DNA of 64,000 bases, from positions 8,029 to 72,028 of the forward strand of contig CAZYPK010000005.1 in NCBI GenBank assembly GCA_964649195.1, read 5' to 3'. Each line of letters begins with the position of its first letter. The first letter of the stretch is position 1. Below are positions 26,210-34,923 of the stretch, piece after piece. The position numbers and the translations under genes were made by a program. The stretch comes from JTS-RE9 sp964649195. GTDB taxonomy: Bacteria; Planctomycetota; Phycisphaerae; Phycisphaerales; Phycisphaeraceae. The notes under the pieces are model-generated. The model was given only the letters and a program-made list of their open reading frames with translations, was not told where the DNA came from and made no database searches.

Positions 26210-27706
26210 TCAATCCGCCGGCACGCATCGCTTCTTCGCCCACGATCGCAGCATCGCGATCTTTTCCGCCATGGTGACCGACAGCGGCGGTGAACCGGCG
26301 ACGGCTTTGAGCAGATGGACCATCGACATCTCACACTTGTCGCCAAAAGCCTCGTACATGGCCGCGATGATCGCCTGCTCGATCTCCGCGCCGCTGTAGC
26401 CCTGCGAGGCGTCGGCCAGGGCATCGAGATCAAAACGGGCGGCATCGCGGTTTCGCTTTTTCAGGTGAATCTCGAAGATCGTTTTCCGAACCTCACGCGA
26501 AGGCAGATCGACGAAAAAGATTTCATCGAACCGCCCCTTGCGAAGCAGCTCCGGCGGCAGGGCCTCGATGTCGTTGGCGGTGGCGACGATGAAGACCGGG
26601 GCGGTGTGGTCCTGCATCCACGTCAGCAGCGAGCCGAACATGCGGCGGGACAAACCGCCATCGACGTTGTGGCTGGCGGCGGAGGAAAAACCTTTTTCGA
26701 TCTCGTCGATCCAAAGCACGATCGGAGCCATCGCCTCGGCCTGCCGCAGGGCTTCGCGCAGCTTCTTTTCGGATTCGCCGATGAAGCGGTCGTAGAGCAC
26801 GGAAGGATCCAGCCGCAGCAGCGGCCGCTGCCAGGCGGTGGCGACGGCCTTGGCGCTGAGGCTTTTGCCGGCGCCCTGCACGCCCAGCAGCAACATGCCG
26901 CGCGGGTGAGGCAACCCCTGGGCGGCGGCCTCGTTGGTGAGCGCGCCCTGCCGAAGCGTGAGCCAGCGCTTCATTTCGGACAGGCCGCCGATCTGCGAGA
27001 GATCGACCGGCGTCTCGACGTACTCGAGCAGTCCATCGGCCCCCAGCGTCTGCCGGCGCAGGGCCAGCAGATGATTCATGTCCTCATCGCTGAACCGGCC
27101 ATCTTCGATGACGGTATCGACGACGATCCGTTCGATCTGCCTTCGCGTCAGGCCGCCGAGGTTTTTCAGGATCATCCGCCACTGCGGTTTGCTCACCTCC
27201 ACCGACAGCTCGCGCCTGCTGCGAATGGTGCGCAGCGTGTCGCGGATGGTCTGGCTGATCTCCGTTTCATCGGGGAACGAAGGCTCGAACCGCGTGGCAT
27301 GGGCGGCGATCACCGAAGGCAGCTCCGAGGCGTGGTCGATGAGCACGATGGTCCGTTCCTGCGCCGCGGCCCTGCGCAGCAGCACGCGCAGGGCCCGCAG
27401 GGTGCGGGCGTCGTCGAGGTGGCCGGCCATGTCCAGCAGCACGCACATCTTCGCATCGCGCCTGTCCGCCAGCCAGGTCAAAGCCGCGGCGGGATGGGCG
27501 GTGTCCTTGACGCCTTCGCCGCCCGGCTGCACGCCGTCATACACCCCGCGATCGATCGACCAGCACCAGGGATCGCGTCCGCATTCGATGGCCACGTTGA
27601 TGCACAAACTCAGGGCCTCATCCTCCTCGAAGGTGGAGACGAAAAGACAGGTGTGCCTGCCTTTGACCAAACTGAGCATTCGCGTCGCGTCTTTGGTGCT
27701 TGTCAT
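26210..27706 (-). CDS. Ycf46-type AAA+ ATPase
   Basis: This 498-residue protein has an N-terminal region without a clear family motif (residues 1-240) and then an AAA+ domain. Walker A is GVQGAGKS near residue 272 and Walker B is VLWIDEIEKGF. The sensor and arginine-finger region reads IVATANDIEALPPELLRKGR followed by FDEIFFVDLP, the signature of the Ycf46 family, together with YSGAEIEQAIIAAMYEAF in the lid. These are soluble ATPases; the cyanobacterial members affect CO2 use and photosynthesis, but the role here is unknown. It lies alone between two repeat-filled gaps. Confidence 0.92.
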   Translation of the reverse strand: MTSTKDATRMLSLVKGRHTCLFVSTFEEDEALSLCINVAIECGRDPWCWSIDRGVYDGVQPGGEGVKDTAHPAAALTWLADRRDAKMCVLLDMAGHLDDARTLRALRVLLRRAAAQERTIVLIDHASELPSVIAAHATRFEPSFPDETEISQTIRDTLRTIRSRRELSVEVSKPQWRMILKNLGGLTRRQIERIVVDTVIEDGRFSDEDMNHLLALRRQTLGADGLLEYVETPVDLSQIGGLSEMKRWLTLRQGALTNEAAAQGLPHPRGMLLLGVQGAGKSLSAKAVATAWQRPLLRLDPSVLYDRFIGESEKKLREALRQAEAMAPIVLWIDEIEKGFSSAASHNVDGGLSRRMFGSLLTWMQDHTAPVFIVATANDIEALPPELLRKGRFDEIFFVDLPSREVRKTIFEIHLKKRNRDAARFDLDALADASQGYSGAEIEQAIIAAMYEAFGDKCEMSMVHLLKAVAGSPPLSVTMAEKIAMLRSWAKKRCVPAD

Positions 27707-27713
27707 GCGGATA

Positions 27714-27868
27714 CCGGGGGAAGAGGAAGGAGACTTTCATAGCCGCAGCGTCCTCGCTGCGCGTCCGCCCTTCAAATAAGAAATAAGCAATGACAAATAA
27801 ATAATAACCAATTGTCTTTGTCCCCCTTCCGCAGACGCGCAGCGAGGACGCTGCGGCTACAAAGTCCC
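27714..27868. repeat. Palindromic repeat family E, copy E1
   Basis: TAGCCGCAGCGTCCTCGCTG at the left and CAGCGAGGACGCTGCGGCTA at the right surround an AT-rich centre. The right arm overlaps the last codons and stop of the BtpA-family gene. Confidence 0.9.
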
Positions 27869-28690
27869 CTGTTCCCTGTCCCCTGTTTCCCGTTCCCCGG
27901 CTTTCATGAACGCTTCGACGCGGCGAGGATCGACGGGGTTGGCGGCGACGCCATCGACTTTCAGCGCGCTGCCGACGATGACGCCGTCGCAGTGCTTGAA
28001 GAGCGAGGCGATGGTTTCGGCGCTTGCGCCGCTGCCGACGAAGACCGGCGTGGCGCCCGCCGCCGCCTTGATGCGTCCGACCTGGGCCGGGTCGGTCGCC
28101 TTGCCGGTGGAGGCGCCGGAGGCGATCACCGCATCGGCCAGGCCGCGATGGATGGTGTCATCCACCTCATCCTCAATCGCCCTGCGTTCCCCCAGAGGCG
28201 AGGCGTGTTTCACATCGACATCCGCCATCACCTTGATATGCCCGGCACCGAGGGCGGCCCGATCGCGTTGCAGATCGTGGGCGATGCCTTGGATGACGCC
28301 CTGGTCGGTGACGCGCCCGCCGCAGAGGATGTTGACGCGAATGAAGGCCGCCCCCACCGCATGGGCGATGGCCAGGGCGCTGCGGCCATCGTTGCGAAGC
28401 ATGTTGATGCCCAAAGGCACATCGATGACCTGCCGCACCTGCGCCGCCAGAGCGGTCAGATGGGCAACGACGGACGAAGGCACAGGGCCGGGGAAGAAGG
28501 GGGCATCGCCGAAGTTTTCGATCATGATGCCATGCACCCCGCCGCCGGCGAGAGCCTTCGCATCGGCAATGGCGCGATCACCCACCGCGCGAAGGTCGCC
28601 CGCATAACGCGGACTGCCCGGCAACGGCAACAGGTGAACCATCCCGATCACGATCTTCGACTTGGAAGGCCAAAGTGAAAGCATGGGCAT
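27857..28690 (-). CDS. BtpA/SgcQ family protein
   Basis: The product has 277 residues from MPMLSLWPSKSKIVIGMVHL. Family segments are GMVHLLPLPGSPRY, HGIMIENFGDAPF, PLGINMLRNDGRSALAIAHA and FIRVNILCGGRVTDQG, with a C-terminal VFVGSGASAETIASLF. BtpA was named for a role in photosystem I accumulation in cyanobacteria. Most bacterial members are TIM-barrel proteins of unknown substrate, some in sugar clusters. The final residues, ERETGDREQGTL, and the stop are encoded by repeat sequence. The gene lies between perfect 40-base inverted repeats (27829-27868 and 28814-28853). Confidence 0.88.
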   Translation of the reverse strand: MPMLSLWPSKSKIVIGMVHLLPLPGSPRYAGDLRAVGDRAIADAKALAGGGVHGIMIENFGDAPFFPGPVPSSVVAHLTALAAQVRQVIDVPLGINMLRNDGRSALAIAHAVGAAFIRVNILCGGRVTDQGVIQGIAHDLQRDRAALGAGHIKVMADVDVKHASPLGERRAIEDEVDDTIHRGLADAVIASGASTGKATDPAQVGRIKAAAGATPVFVGSGASAETIASLFKHCDGVIVGSALKVDGVAANPVDPRRVEAFMKAGERETGDREQGTL

Positions 28691-28714
28691 AGTGTAGAGC
28701 GCAACAGGCCGGCC

Positions 28715-28853
28715 CGGGGGTTGGGAAGTTTTGGGTGGCTGGGGCTGAGTCCGCGAAGCCCCGGCAAGGGGAACCGGGGTAGCCGGGGGGAAGAGGAAGG
28801 GGACAGGAGACAAGGGACTTTGTAGCCGCAGCGTCCTCGCTGCGCGTCTGCGG
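28715..28853. repeat. Family D copy D3 followed by family E half-element E2
   Basis: GGTGGCTGGGGCTGAGTCC with GCGAAGCCCCGGC (28733-28764) is D3. It is followed by a GGGGACAGGAGAC run and then GGGACTTTGTAGCCGCAGCG, the inverted partner of the E1 right arm. Confidence 0.85.
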
Positions 28854-28892
28854 AACGGGAGACAGGAATCAGAGCGAAGCTGCAAGCGGCTG

Positions 28893-28918
28893 TTGGACTT
28901 CTGACCTCTGACCTCTTC
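28893..28918. repeat. Family H single arm at the radical SAM gene end
   Basis: GGACTTCTGACCTCTGACC, the same heptamer run as in the full H element at 60838-60971, ends two bases before the stop of the radical SAM gene on the other strand. Confidence 0.75.
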
Positions 28919-28919
28919 T

Positions 28920-30467
28920 CTACGCCAGATGCTTCGCCTGTCTTCGCGGGGCGGTGGTCAGCTTGCGGTCCACCGTGCGAAGCTCCACCGGCAGGTGCGG
29001 ACGCAGGAACGGCGGGACATCGCTTCTTCCGGTGCGCTGATAGTCCTCGTGAATCACCTTCGCCACTTCGTTCGCATCGGCGCGAAGTTCATCCGTCAGA
29101 TAGCGGAAGAGGTATTCCGTCAGGTTGGTCAGGGCGATGCCGTGCTGTCTGCCGACGCGCTCGTGGAGCCAGTCGGAGAATCGCAGGAAGGCGGCGAAGG
29201 GTGAAGGATTGCGATCGTCGTTGGATTCGCACTGCCACAGCAGCGGCACGGTCTTCACGAAGTTGCCGCTGTTGGCGATGGTGTCCCAGTATTTTGCAAA
29301 CCTTCGCATCCGTTGAATCTGTGCGAAGTCGAGCAGCTTGTTCTGGAGAATCTCATAAGGCGGCGTCGGGCTGTATTTCATCCGCCAGGTCTCATCATGC
29401 CTGATGATCGGCGTGCCGCGCAGCCGCTTGAGCATGCCCACCTGAATCTCCTGCGGCCGCATCGCCACCAACCGGTCGAACCCGCGCCCGAAGCCGGCCA
29501 CATCCTCGCCGGGCAGGCCCACGATCAGGTCCGCGTGAACGTGAACCCCCGTTTCCTCCCGCAGAAAACGCAGGTTTTCCTCCAGCTTCGCATTGTCCTG
29601 CCTGCGCGAGATCAGGGCCATCACCTCTTCATCGAAGGTCTGGATGCCCACTTCGAATTGCAGCGCGCCGGGCGGAAACCGCCTGATCAGATCGCGCAGC
29701 GGTTCGGGCAGGCGATCGGGGATCATCTCGAAATGCAGAAACAGATCGGGCACGCGCGAAAGCTGATCGAGGAAGAACGAGAGGATGCGCCTGCCGATGG
29801 TGATGTTGAGGTTGAAGGTGCGATCGACGAACTTGAACCGGCGCAGCCCGCGATCGATCAGGCTTTGCATCGCCTCGAGGAACGCCTCGAGCGGCGCGTT
29901 GCGCACGGGGATGTCCAGCGAGGAGAGGCAGAACTCGCACTTGAACGGGCAGCCGCGCGAGGCTTCGACATAGACCACGCGGTGTGAAATATCGCGCTGA
30001 TCGTAATACTCGTAAGGCAGCGCGATCTCCTCCATCTTCGGCAGCGGGGCCGCGATCACCTTCACCGGCGGTTTCTCGCCGGCCAGCAGCTTGCGGCAAA
30101 GCCCGGCGAAGGCCAGGTCCGCTTCGCCGGTGATGATGTAATCCGCCAGCCTCGTCAGTTCCTGCTCATCGGTTTCGTGGCTGATCTCCGGTCCGCCGGC
30201 GATGACGAGGATGTCCGGCCTGAGCCGTTTGAGGTCGGCGATGAGCTGCGTCGATTGCGTGATGTTCCAGATATAGACCCCGATGCCGACGATGCGCGGA
30301 CCGGCGGCGAGGATCGTTTCGAGCATGTCGCGGGGCTGCTGGTTGATGTCGAACTCGATGATCGCGGTGCGCTCCCTGAGCGCGCCCATGTTCGCCAGCA
30401 GATAGCGCAGGCCGAAGGAGGCATGGGCAAAGCGGGCGTTGAGCGTGGTCAGAAGAATGTCGGGCAT
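28920..30467 (-). CDS. B12-binding radical SAM protein with DUF4080
   Basis: The product has 515 residues. The N-terminal cobalamin-binding Rossmann domain (DILLTTLNARFAHASFGLRY, then IVGIGVYIWNITQS and LVIAGGPEIS) is followed by the radical SAM core with EASRGCPFKCEFCLSSLD; the three cysteines lie near residue 172 in CxxxCxxC spacing. The C-terminal third (PTPPYEILQNKLLDFAQIQR onward) matches the DUF4080 layout. It probably uses S-adenosylmethionine and cobalamin for a methylation or rearrangement; the substrate is unknown. The start is the ATG at 30467. No Shine-Dalgarno sequence is visible. Confidence 0.93.
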   Translation of the reverse strand: MPDILLTTLNARFAHASFGLRYLLANMGALRERTAIIEFDINQQPRDMLETILAAGPRIVGIGVYIWNITQSTQLIADLKRLRPDILVIAGGPEISHETDEQELTRLADYIITGEADLAFAGLCRKLLAGEKPPVKVIAAPLPKMEEIALPYEYYDQRDISHRVVYVEASRGCPFKCEFCLSSLDIPVRNAPLEAFLEAMQSLIDRGLRRFKFVDRTFNLNITIGRRILSFFLDQLSRVPDLFLHFEMIPDRLPEPLRDLIRRFPPGALQFEVGIQTFDEEVMALISRRQDNAKLEENLRFLREETGVHVHADLIVGLPGEDVAGFGRGFDRLVAMRPQEIQVGMLKRLRGTPIIRHDETWRMKYSPTPPYEILQNKLLDFAQIQRMRRFAKYWDTIANSGNFVKTVPLLWQCESNDDRNPSPFAAFLRFSDWLHERVGRQHGIALTNLTEYLFRYLTDELRADANEVAKVIHEDYQRTGRSDVPPFLRPHLPVELRTVDRKLTTAPRRQAKHLA

Positions 30468-30508
30468 GGGGGGATTCTAGGTCGTCGAGGGTTTGTCGTC
30501 TGTCTGTT

Positions 30509-30602
30509 CTTAGCCGCAGCGTCCTCGCTGCGCGTCTGCGCAGACGCGCAGCGAGGACGCTGCGGTTAAGAAAGACGCGCAGCGAGGACGCTGCGGTTAA
30601 GA
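30509..30602. repeat. Family E copy E3 with a partial direct duplication
   Basis: A 60-base near-perfect palindrome is centred at 30539/30540 (GTCTGC-GCAGAC). Its right arm is repeated directly with a 31-base period (GACGCGCAGCGAGGACGCTG at 30543 and 30574). Confidence 0.92.
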
Positions 30603-30640
30603 AAGACGCCCGCAACCTTCACGCCCGGTGCGGGTAGTCT

Positions 30641-30668
30641 TTGTAATTGGGGCGTTGTGATCTATGAT
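30641..30668 (+). promoter_or_regulatory. Promoter of the exported TPR-like gene
   Basis: TTGTAA (30641-30646) and TATGAT (30663-30668) have a 16-base spacer. The -10 overlaps an upstream in-frame ATG at 30664, which supports the later start at 30718. Confidence 0.6.
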
Positions 30669-30717
30669 TGTGATCCATAATGGCTCGCTTGTTTCCTTCA
30701 TCCGCGGAGTTGCCGCC

Positions 30718-32454
30718 ATGCACCATGTCGCCCAACGGTCGTTTCTTCCCTGCCTGCTGCTGGCGTGGCTGCCGATGTGGTCGGCGGATTGCCGGGCGGA
30801 TGTGAAGGCGGAGTTCGACAGGCTCTTCGGCGCGGAGGTCAAGCGCGTCACCGCGACGCCTGACCCGGCCGATGATGTGGAGCTGGCGCAGCTGCTGCTC
30901 AACGCCTCGCGGCGTTCGACCGACGATGCCGAGATGCGCGACCTGCTTTGCGAGTATGCCTACGCCCTGGGCAGCCGTGATGTGTCGGGGTATCCGGTGG
31001 CGGTCGAAGCGATGCAACTGGTGGCCGAGGGCGATCCGGGCAAGGCCGCCGAGTGCAACGCGAAGGTGCTGGCGGTCTATCAGCGGGGCTACGAGCGATC
31101 GACCGGCGACAAGAAAATCGAAGCGGGTCAGTTGTACGTCGATTACCTCTCCACCCAGGCCGACGCCCGCCTGGCCGCCAAGGATTATTCGGAGGCGATG
31201 AACCTGCTTCGCCGCGCCAGGCCGGTGGCCATTGCGGTCAAGTCGGAACTGAAGGATGCGATCCAGTCGCGCATCGACACCTACACCCCGCTGGCCCTCA
31301 CTTGGACGCGCATCGAGGCCGCCGAGCGGAAGCTCAAGGCCAACCCCTGGGACAAGACCACCCATGCCCAGCTTGTCGAGTTCTACATCACCGACATGGA
31401 TGATCCCGCCAAAGCCGCCAAACACCTCGAACTGGGCGGTGACGACACCCAGAAGAAAATGATCCCCCTCGCCGCCAAATCGATCGGCGACATCGACAAG
31501 CCCGCCGCCCTCTCCCTGGCCGACTACTACGAGGGGCTGTCGAAGAAAGGCATCAGCCTGACCCGCGCCGCGATGCTCACGCGATCGAAAGGCTACTACG
31601 AACATTACATGACCCTGCACACGACCGAAGATGTGCAGAAGACCGCCGCATCGCTGAACATGAAGCGCGTCACCGATGCCCTGGCGAAACTCGAAGCGGA
31701 ATCGGGCGGCGTCAAGAAACCGGACCTCGCCGATGGCAGGACGATCGAGCTTCTCGATTACGTCGATCCTTCGCGCGACGGGCAGCGCGGCCGCTGGTGG
31801 CGGCATGGCGAAACGATCAAGGTCGATCGCGGCGGCTTCGCCGAAATCCCCCTGCTCAAGCCCGCCGTCCGCATCGAAGGCGGCAGCTACAACCTCAAGC
31901 TGAAATTCGTCCGCGATCAGGGCGAAGGCTCCATCGGCATCGTTTTCCCCGTGGGAAACACGCAGGTCACCTACACGGTCAACCTCTTCCCGCAAGGCGC
32001 GGCCGGCCTGTCCGATGTCAACGGCCAGGGCGCCGCCCAGAACGCCACGCGAAAAGATGTCAGCATCACCAACGGCAAGGTGCACCTGGCCGACATCACC
32101 GTCAAGGCCGATGATGACGGCGGCGCGGCCATCGCCATTTCGTTCGACGGCAGAAGCGTGCTCGAATGGAAAGGCAAACAGTCGGAGCTTTCCGTCAACG
32201 ATCTGGTCAGCCCGCGCGACGCCAGGGCCGTGGCGCTGGTCAGCTTCAACGCTGCGGTCACCTTCGGCAGCGTCAAGCTCAGGATGCTTTCAGGCAAGGC
32301 GGACACGCTGGAAAAACCGGTCGAGAAAAGCGTGAAGACGGAAACCGCCAAGCAGCCGGTGGAGCGCGAACAGCCTCGCGATGAGGAACGGCGCAACCGC
32401 GAGAAGATGATCGAGGATTTCATCAAGGGCCGGGGCAAGGGCAAGGGGCGGTGA
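30718..32454 (+). CDS. Exported TPR-like protein with C-terminal beta-sandwich-like domain
   Basis: The product has 578 residues from the ATG with CGGAG at an 8-base spacing. The signal peptide is hydrophobic through LPCLLLAWLPMW. Residues about 28-330 are helical and repeat-like (FDRLFGAEVKRVTATPDPAD at the start of the mature part) and are paralogous to the protein at 59474-60820. The C-terminal 240 residues have a beta pattern (IELLDYVDPSRDGQRGRWWR, LKLKFVRDQGEGSIGIVFPV and ISFDGRSVLEW) resembling LamG/DUF1080-like domains that bind carbohydrate. The tail is very basic (GRGKGKGR). A periplasmic location is likely; the function is unknown. Confidence 0.75.
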   Translation: MHHVAQRSFLPCLLLAWLPMWSADCRADVKAEFDRLFGAEVKRVTATPDPADDVELAQLLLNASRRSTDDAEMRDLLCEYAYALGSRDVSGYPVAVEAMQLVAEGDPGKAAECNAKVLAVYQRGYERSTGDKKIEAGQLYVDYLSTQADARLAAKDYSEAMNLLRRARPVAIAVKSELKDAIQSRIDTYTPLALTWTRIEAAERKLKANPWDKTTHAQLVEFYITDMDDPAKAAKHLELGGDDTQKKMIPLAAKSIGDIDKPAALSLADYYEGLSKKGISLTRAAMLTRSKGYYEHYMTLHTTEDVQKTAASLNMKRVTDALAKLEAESGGVKKPDLADGRTIELLDYVDPSRDGQRGRWWRHGETIKVDRGGFAEIPLLKPAVRIEGGSYNLKLKFVRDQGEGSIGIVFPVGNTQVTYTVNLFPQGAAGLSDVNGQGAAQNATRKDVSITNGKVHLADITVKADDDGGAAIAISFDGRSVLEWKGKQSELSVNDLVSPRDARAVALVSFNAAVTFGSVKLRMLSGKADTLEKPVEKSVKTETAKQPVEREQPRDEERRNREKMIEDFIKGRGKGKGR

Positions 32455-32580
32455 ATCGGAGCCGGGGGAGCCGGGGGAGCCAAGGGAGCCAAGGGAGCCG
32501 GGGCTTCGCAGAGCCTCAGCCCCAGCCACCCACCCAAAACTTCTCACCCAAAACTTCTCAAACCCCGGCCCCCGGGGGGG
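32455..32580. repeat. Family D copy D4
   Basis: GGAGCCGGGGGAGCC and AAGGGAGCC repeats are followed by CCGGGGCTTCGCAGAGCCTC, CAGCCCCAGCCACCC and two direct copies of CACCCAAAACTTCTC. It fills the gap before the pyrK promoter. Confidence 0.8.
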
Positions 32581-32603
32581 CATGTCCCCACGACCGCATT
32601 GGC

Positions 32604-32609
32604 TATACT
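32604..32609 (+). promoter_or_regulatory. -10 element with likely leaderless pyrK start
   Basis: TATACT lies 7 bases before the GTG at 32617, so transcription would start at or next to the codon. No clear -35 is seen at 16 to 18 bases upstream. Confidence 0.4.
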
Positions 32610-32616
32610 TCGCGGC

Positions 32617-33639
32617 GTGAATGCCGCTCCGAATTCAACTTGTTCCGCCCCGCATCGGGCGCGGTTTGATGCGATGGTCGAGGTCAATCGGCCGATCTGC
32701 CGCGAGCATTTTCTGCTGCGCATGCGCATCGATTCGGGCACGCCGTTTCCTGCGACCCGACCGGGGGTGTTCATTCAACTGGGTTGTCGCACGCCTGATG
32801 GGGCGATCGATCAGGATTTGCTTCAAGGCCATGACTGCCAGTGGCTGCCCGGCCAGATGCCCGCGCTGTCGCAGCCGGAGCTGTGCCATCCTTTGGCGCT
32901 GCTGCGGCGGCCTTTCAGTCTGGCGGGGCGCGGTGACGACGATCGCGGCACATGGGTGGAGATCATCCACCGCGTGGTGGGCGTGGGCACCGCGTGGCTG
33001 GCGCAGCTTCGGCCCGGTGATGCGGTCGATCTGATCGGGCCGCTGGGCAATCACTTCGCGCTGCCTGATGAAAAGTCGATCGGCCTGCTGGTGGGCGGCG
33101 GCGTGGGGCTGCCGCCGATGTTCTATCTGGCGCAGGCGATGAAGGAGCGCGGCTGGCAGGCGGTCGGTTTTGTCGGAGCGCTGACAAGCGATCTGCTGGC
33201 GGTGACGTTTCGGGATGACGCCTTGCCCGATGTTTCGGGTATGCCGGTGAAGAGCGTGGAGGAGTTCGCATCGCAAGGCTACCCGGCGGTGATCACCACC
33301 GATGACGGCTCGCTGGGACTCAAGGGCCGCATCACCGCGGGCGTCGAAAAGTTTCTGCTGACGCTTTCACCCGCACAGGCGCGGCGGGCGGTCGTTTACA
33401 CCTGCGGCCCGGAGCCGATGATGCACGCGGTGGCGAAGCTGGCCAAACATCACGGGGTGGATTGCCAGGTCTGCCTCGAACAGGCGATGGCCTGCGGCAT
33501 GGCCACGTGCCAGTCGTGCATCGTGAAGATCGAAGACGCCCAAAAACCGCACGGCATCGATGGACACGGCCGCCCCTGGCGCTACAAACTCGCCTGCACC
33601 GATGGGCCGGTGTTCGATGCGGAGGAGGTGGTCTGGTGA
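32617..33639 (+). CDS. pyrK: Dihydroorotate dehydrogenase electron-transfer subunit
   Basis: The product has about 340 residues. It has an FAD-binding beta-barrel (RPFSLAGRGDDDRGTWVEII), an NAD-binding fold (IGLLVGGGVGLPPMFYLAQA) and a C-terminal cysteine group CLEQAMACGMATCQSC near residue 286 with LACTDGPVFDAEEV, which carry the 2Fe-2S cluster of PyrK. It transfers electrons from the dihydroorotate dehydrogenase catalytic subunit to NAD in pyrimidine synthesis. The catalytic subunit is not adjacent. The start could be GTG 32617 (leaderless) or ATG 32674, which fits the usual N-terminal length. It converges with comF across a 9-base gap with no repeat. Confidence 0.88.
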   Translation: MNAAPNSTCSAPHRARFDAMVEVNRPICREHFLLRMRIDSGTPFPATRPGVFIQLGCRTPDGAIDQDLLQGHDCQWLPGQMPALSQPELCHPLALLRRPFSLAGRGDDDRGTWVEIIHRVVGVGTAWLAQLRPGDAVDLIGPLGNHFALPDEKSIGLLVGGGVGLPPMFYLAQAMKERGWQAVGFVGALTSDLLAVTFRDDALPDVSGMPVKSVEEFASQGYPAVITTDDGSLGLKGRITAGVEKFLLTLSPAQARRAVVYTCGPEPMMHAVAKLAKHHGVDCQVCLEQAMACGMATCQSCIVKIEDAQKPHGIDGHGRPWRYKLACTDGPVFDAEEVVW

Positions 33640-33648
33640 TCGCGCCTT

Positions 33649-34410
33649 TCAGATCAGCTTGAAATCCGCATGTTTGGGATCGGCGACGGCGGCCACGGCC
33701 ACATTCACCTTCGCCGCCCCCGCCTGCCGCAGCAGCCTGGCGCAGACCGTCAGGGTCGAGCCGCTGGTTTTCACATCATCCACCAGCCAGACTTCGTAAC
33801 CCGTCAGATCGACCTCATCGAGCCGAAACGCATGGCGCACATTGAACCCGCGATGCGAAGCGAGCACGCGGGTCTGCGGCCGCTGCCAGCCTTTGCGGTG
33901 CAGCAGTTCCACCACGCGCCACCGCAGCGCGGCGGCAAAGGCGTCGGCGATCAGATGCGTCTGGCTGTAGCCGCGCCGCCAGCGGCGCAGCAGCGGCGAA
34001 GGCACCGGAACGACGATCGACTTTCCACGATCCTCCACCGCTTGAATCTGCCCGGCCAGCGCCCCGCCCAGCCACGGCCCCCAGGTCCACTGCCGGTGAA
34101 ACTTCATCGCCACAATCCACGAAGCCAGCGGCGGCGTATAAAGCCCCAGCCGAACGATCCGATCCCACGCCGGCGATTTGCCCAGGCATTGCGAACAGCC
34201 GCGCTCCGTCGCTTCGCCCGGCCCCGCCGATGCCCCGCAGCGATGACAATAAACATCCGCCTGATCCACCTGCCACCCCTTCTCGCGGGCGGCTTTCAAT
34301 TCCTCTTCCACCAGCGAGGGAAACAACTCATCGACACCGGCCACCAGTGTTGACCATGCCCCGGCCAGCAGCGAGCGAAATGAAAAAGCAAGACGGCCCA
34401 TGCAAGACAT
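33649..34410 (-). CDS. ComF family phosphoribosyltransferase-like protein
   Basis: The product has 253 residues. The N-terminal zinc ribbon is YCHRCGASAGPGEATERGC plus SQC. The C-terminal type I PRTase fold has VVPVPSPLLRRWRRGYSQ, LASHRGFNVRHAF and the PRPP loop VWLVDDVKTSGSTL near residue 207. ComF proteins are linked to DNA uptake and replication-fork repair; the enzymatic reaction is uncertain. The domain order and length are normal. The start is ATG 34410 or 34401. Confidence 0.93.
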   Translation of the reverse strand: MSCMGRLAFSFRSLLAGAWSTLVAGVDELFPSLVEEELKAAREKGWQVDQADVYCHRCGASAGPGEATERGCSQCLGKSPAWDRIVRLGLYTPPLASWIVAMKFHRQWTWGPWLGGALAGQIQAVEDRGKSIVVPVPSPLLRRWRRGYSQTHLIADAFAAALRWRVVELLHRKGWQRPQTRVLASHRGFNVRHAFRLDEVDLTGYEVWLVDDVKTSGSTLTVCARLLRQAGAAKVNVAVAAVADPKHADFKLI

Positions 34411-34436
34411 TGTGACATGAAGTCGGGCGGGATGTC

Positions 34437-34612
34437 GATCCGAGCCGCGCGGCTCGGATAAGGCGGAATGCCGTCGCCCTGCCTTTTCAGAGCCGGGTTC
34501 TGTGAGCTTCTCGGCTCATGTACCGCCGGGGTATTCTGCGCGCGGCGCCGATACCCCGACGGCTCGCCAAGCCTCGCCATCGGGCTTGGCGCCACATTCG
34601 GTACATGAGCCG
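34437..34612. repeat. Palindromic repeat family K, copy K1
   Basis: CGGCTCATGTACCG at 34516 and CGGTACATGAGCCG ending at 34610 form a 14-base inverted pair. Between them lie ATACCCCGACGGCTCGCC and CTCGCCATCGGGCTTGG, which also occur at 50358-50402. It abuts the transposase remnant. Confidence 0.75.
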
Positions 34613-34616
34613 CCGC

Positions 34617-34860
34617 GTGGGGGCGGTTTTTTTTCAGCAGGTTGATCACCTGGCCGCGCAGGATGGCGAAGTTGCAGGGGCCGTGGTCCTTGCGGATGCG
34701 GTCGGCGTCTTCGTGAAAGCACACATCCAGGCTCCAGTGCAGGTTGTTCTCCACGCTCCGGTGGCCGCGCACCGGCGCCGCCGTGATCTCGTTGGACTTC
34801 CCATCGACGGCCAGTTGGCCCGGCGCCAGGTGATTGTGCCGGTCGGTCCCAGGCGTTGAT
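34617..34860 (-). pseudogene. ISAs1-like transposase remnant with internal deletion
   Basis: One frame reads HLAPGQLAVDGKSNEI, like the AIDGKT box at the front of the ISAs1/H-repeat transposase catalytic domain. It then passes after only a few residues to RGHRSVENNLHWSLDVCFHE and DADRIRKDHGPCNF, the conserved C-terminal block. In a complete transposase (about 370 residues) these blocks are far apart, so the middle is lost. There is no start codon for this frame and no intact terminal repeats. Confidence 0.85.
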
Positions 34861-34923
34861 CATGCGGATCGGAGCCTGAGAACTTATTCCGGGGGGCCGG
34901 ATGGGGCTTGTCCCGAACTCAGG

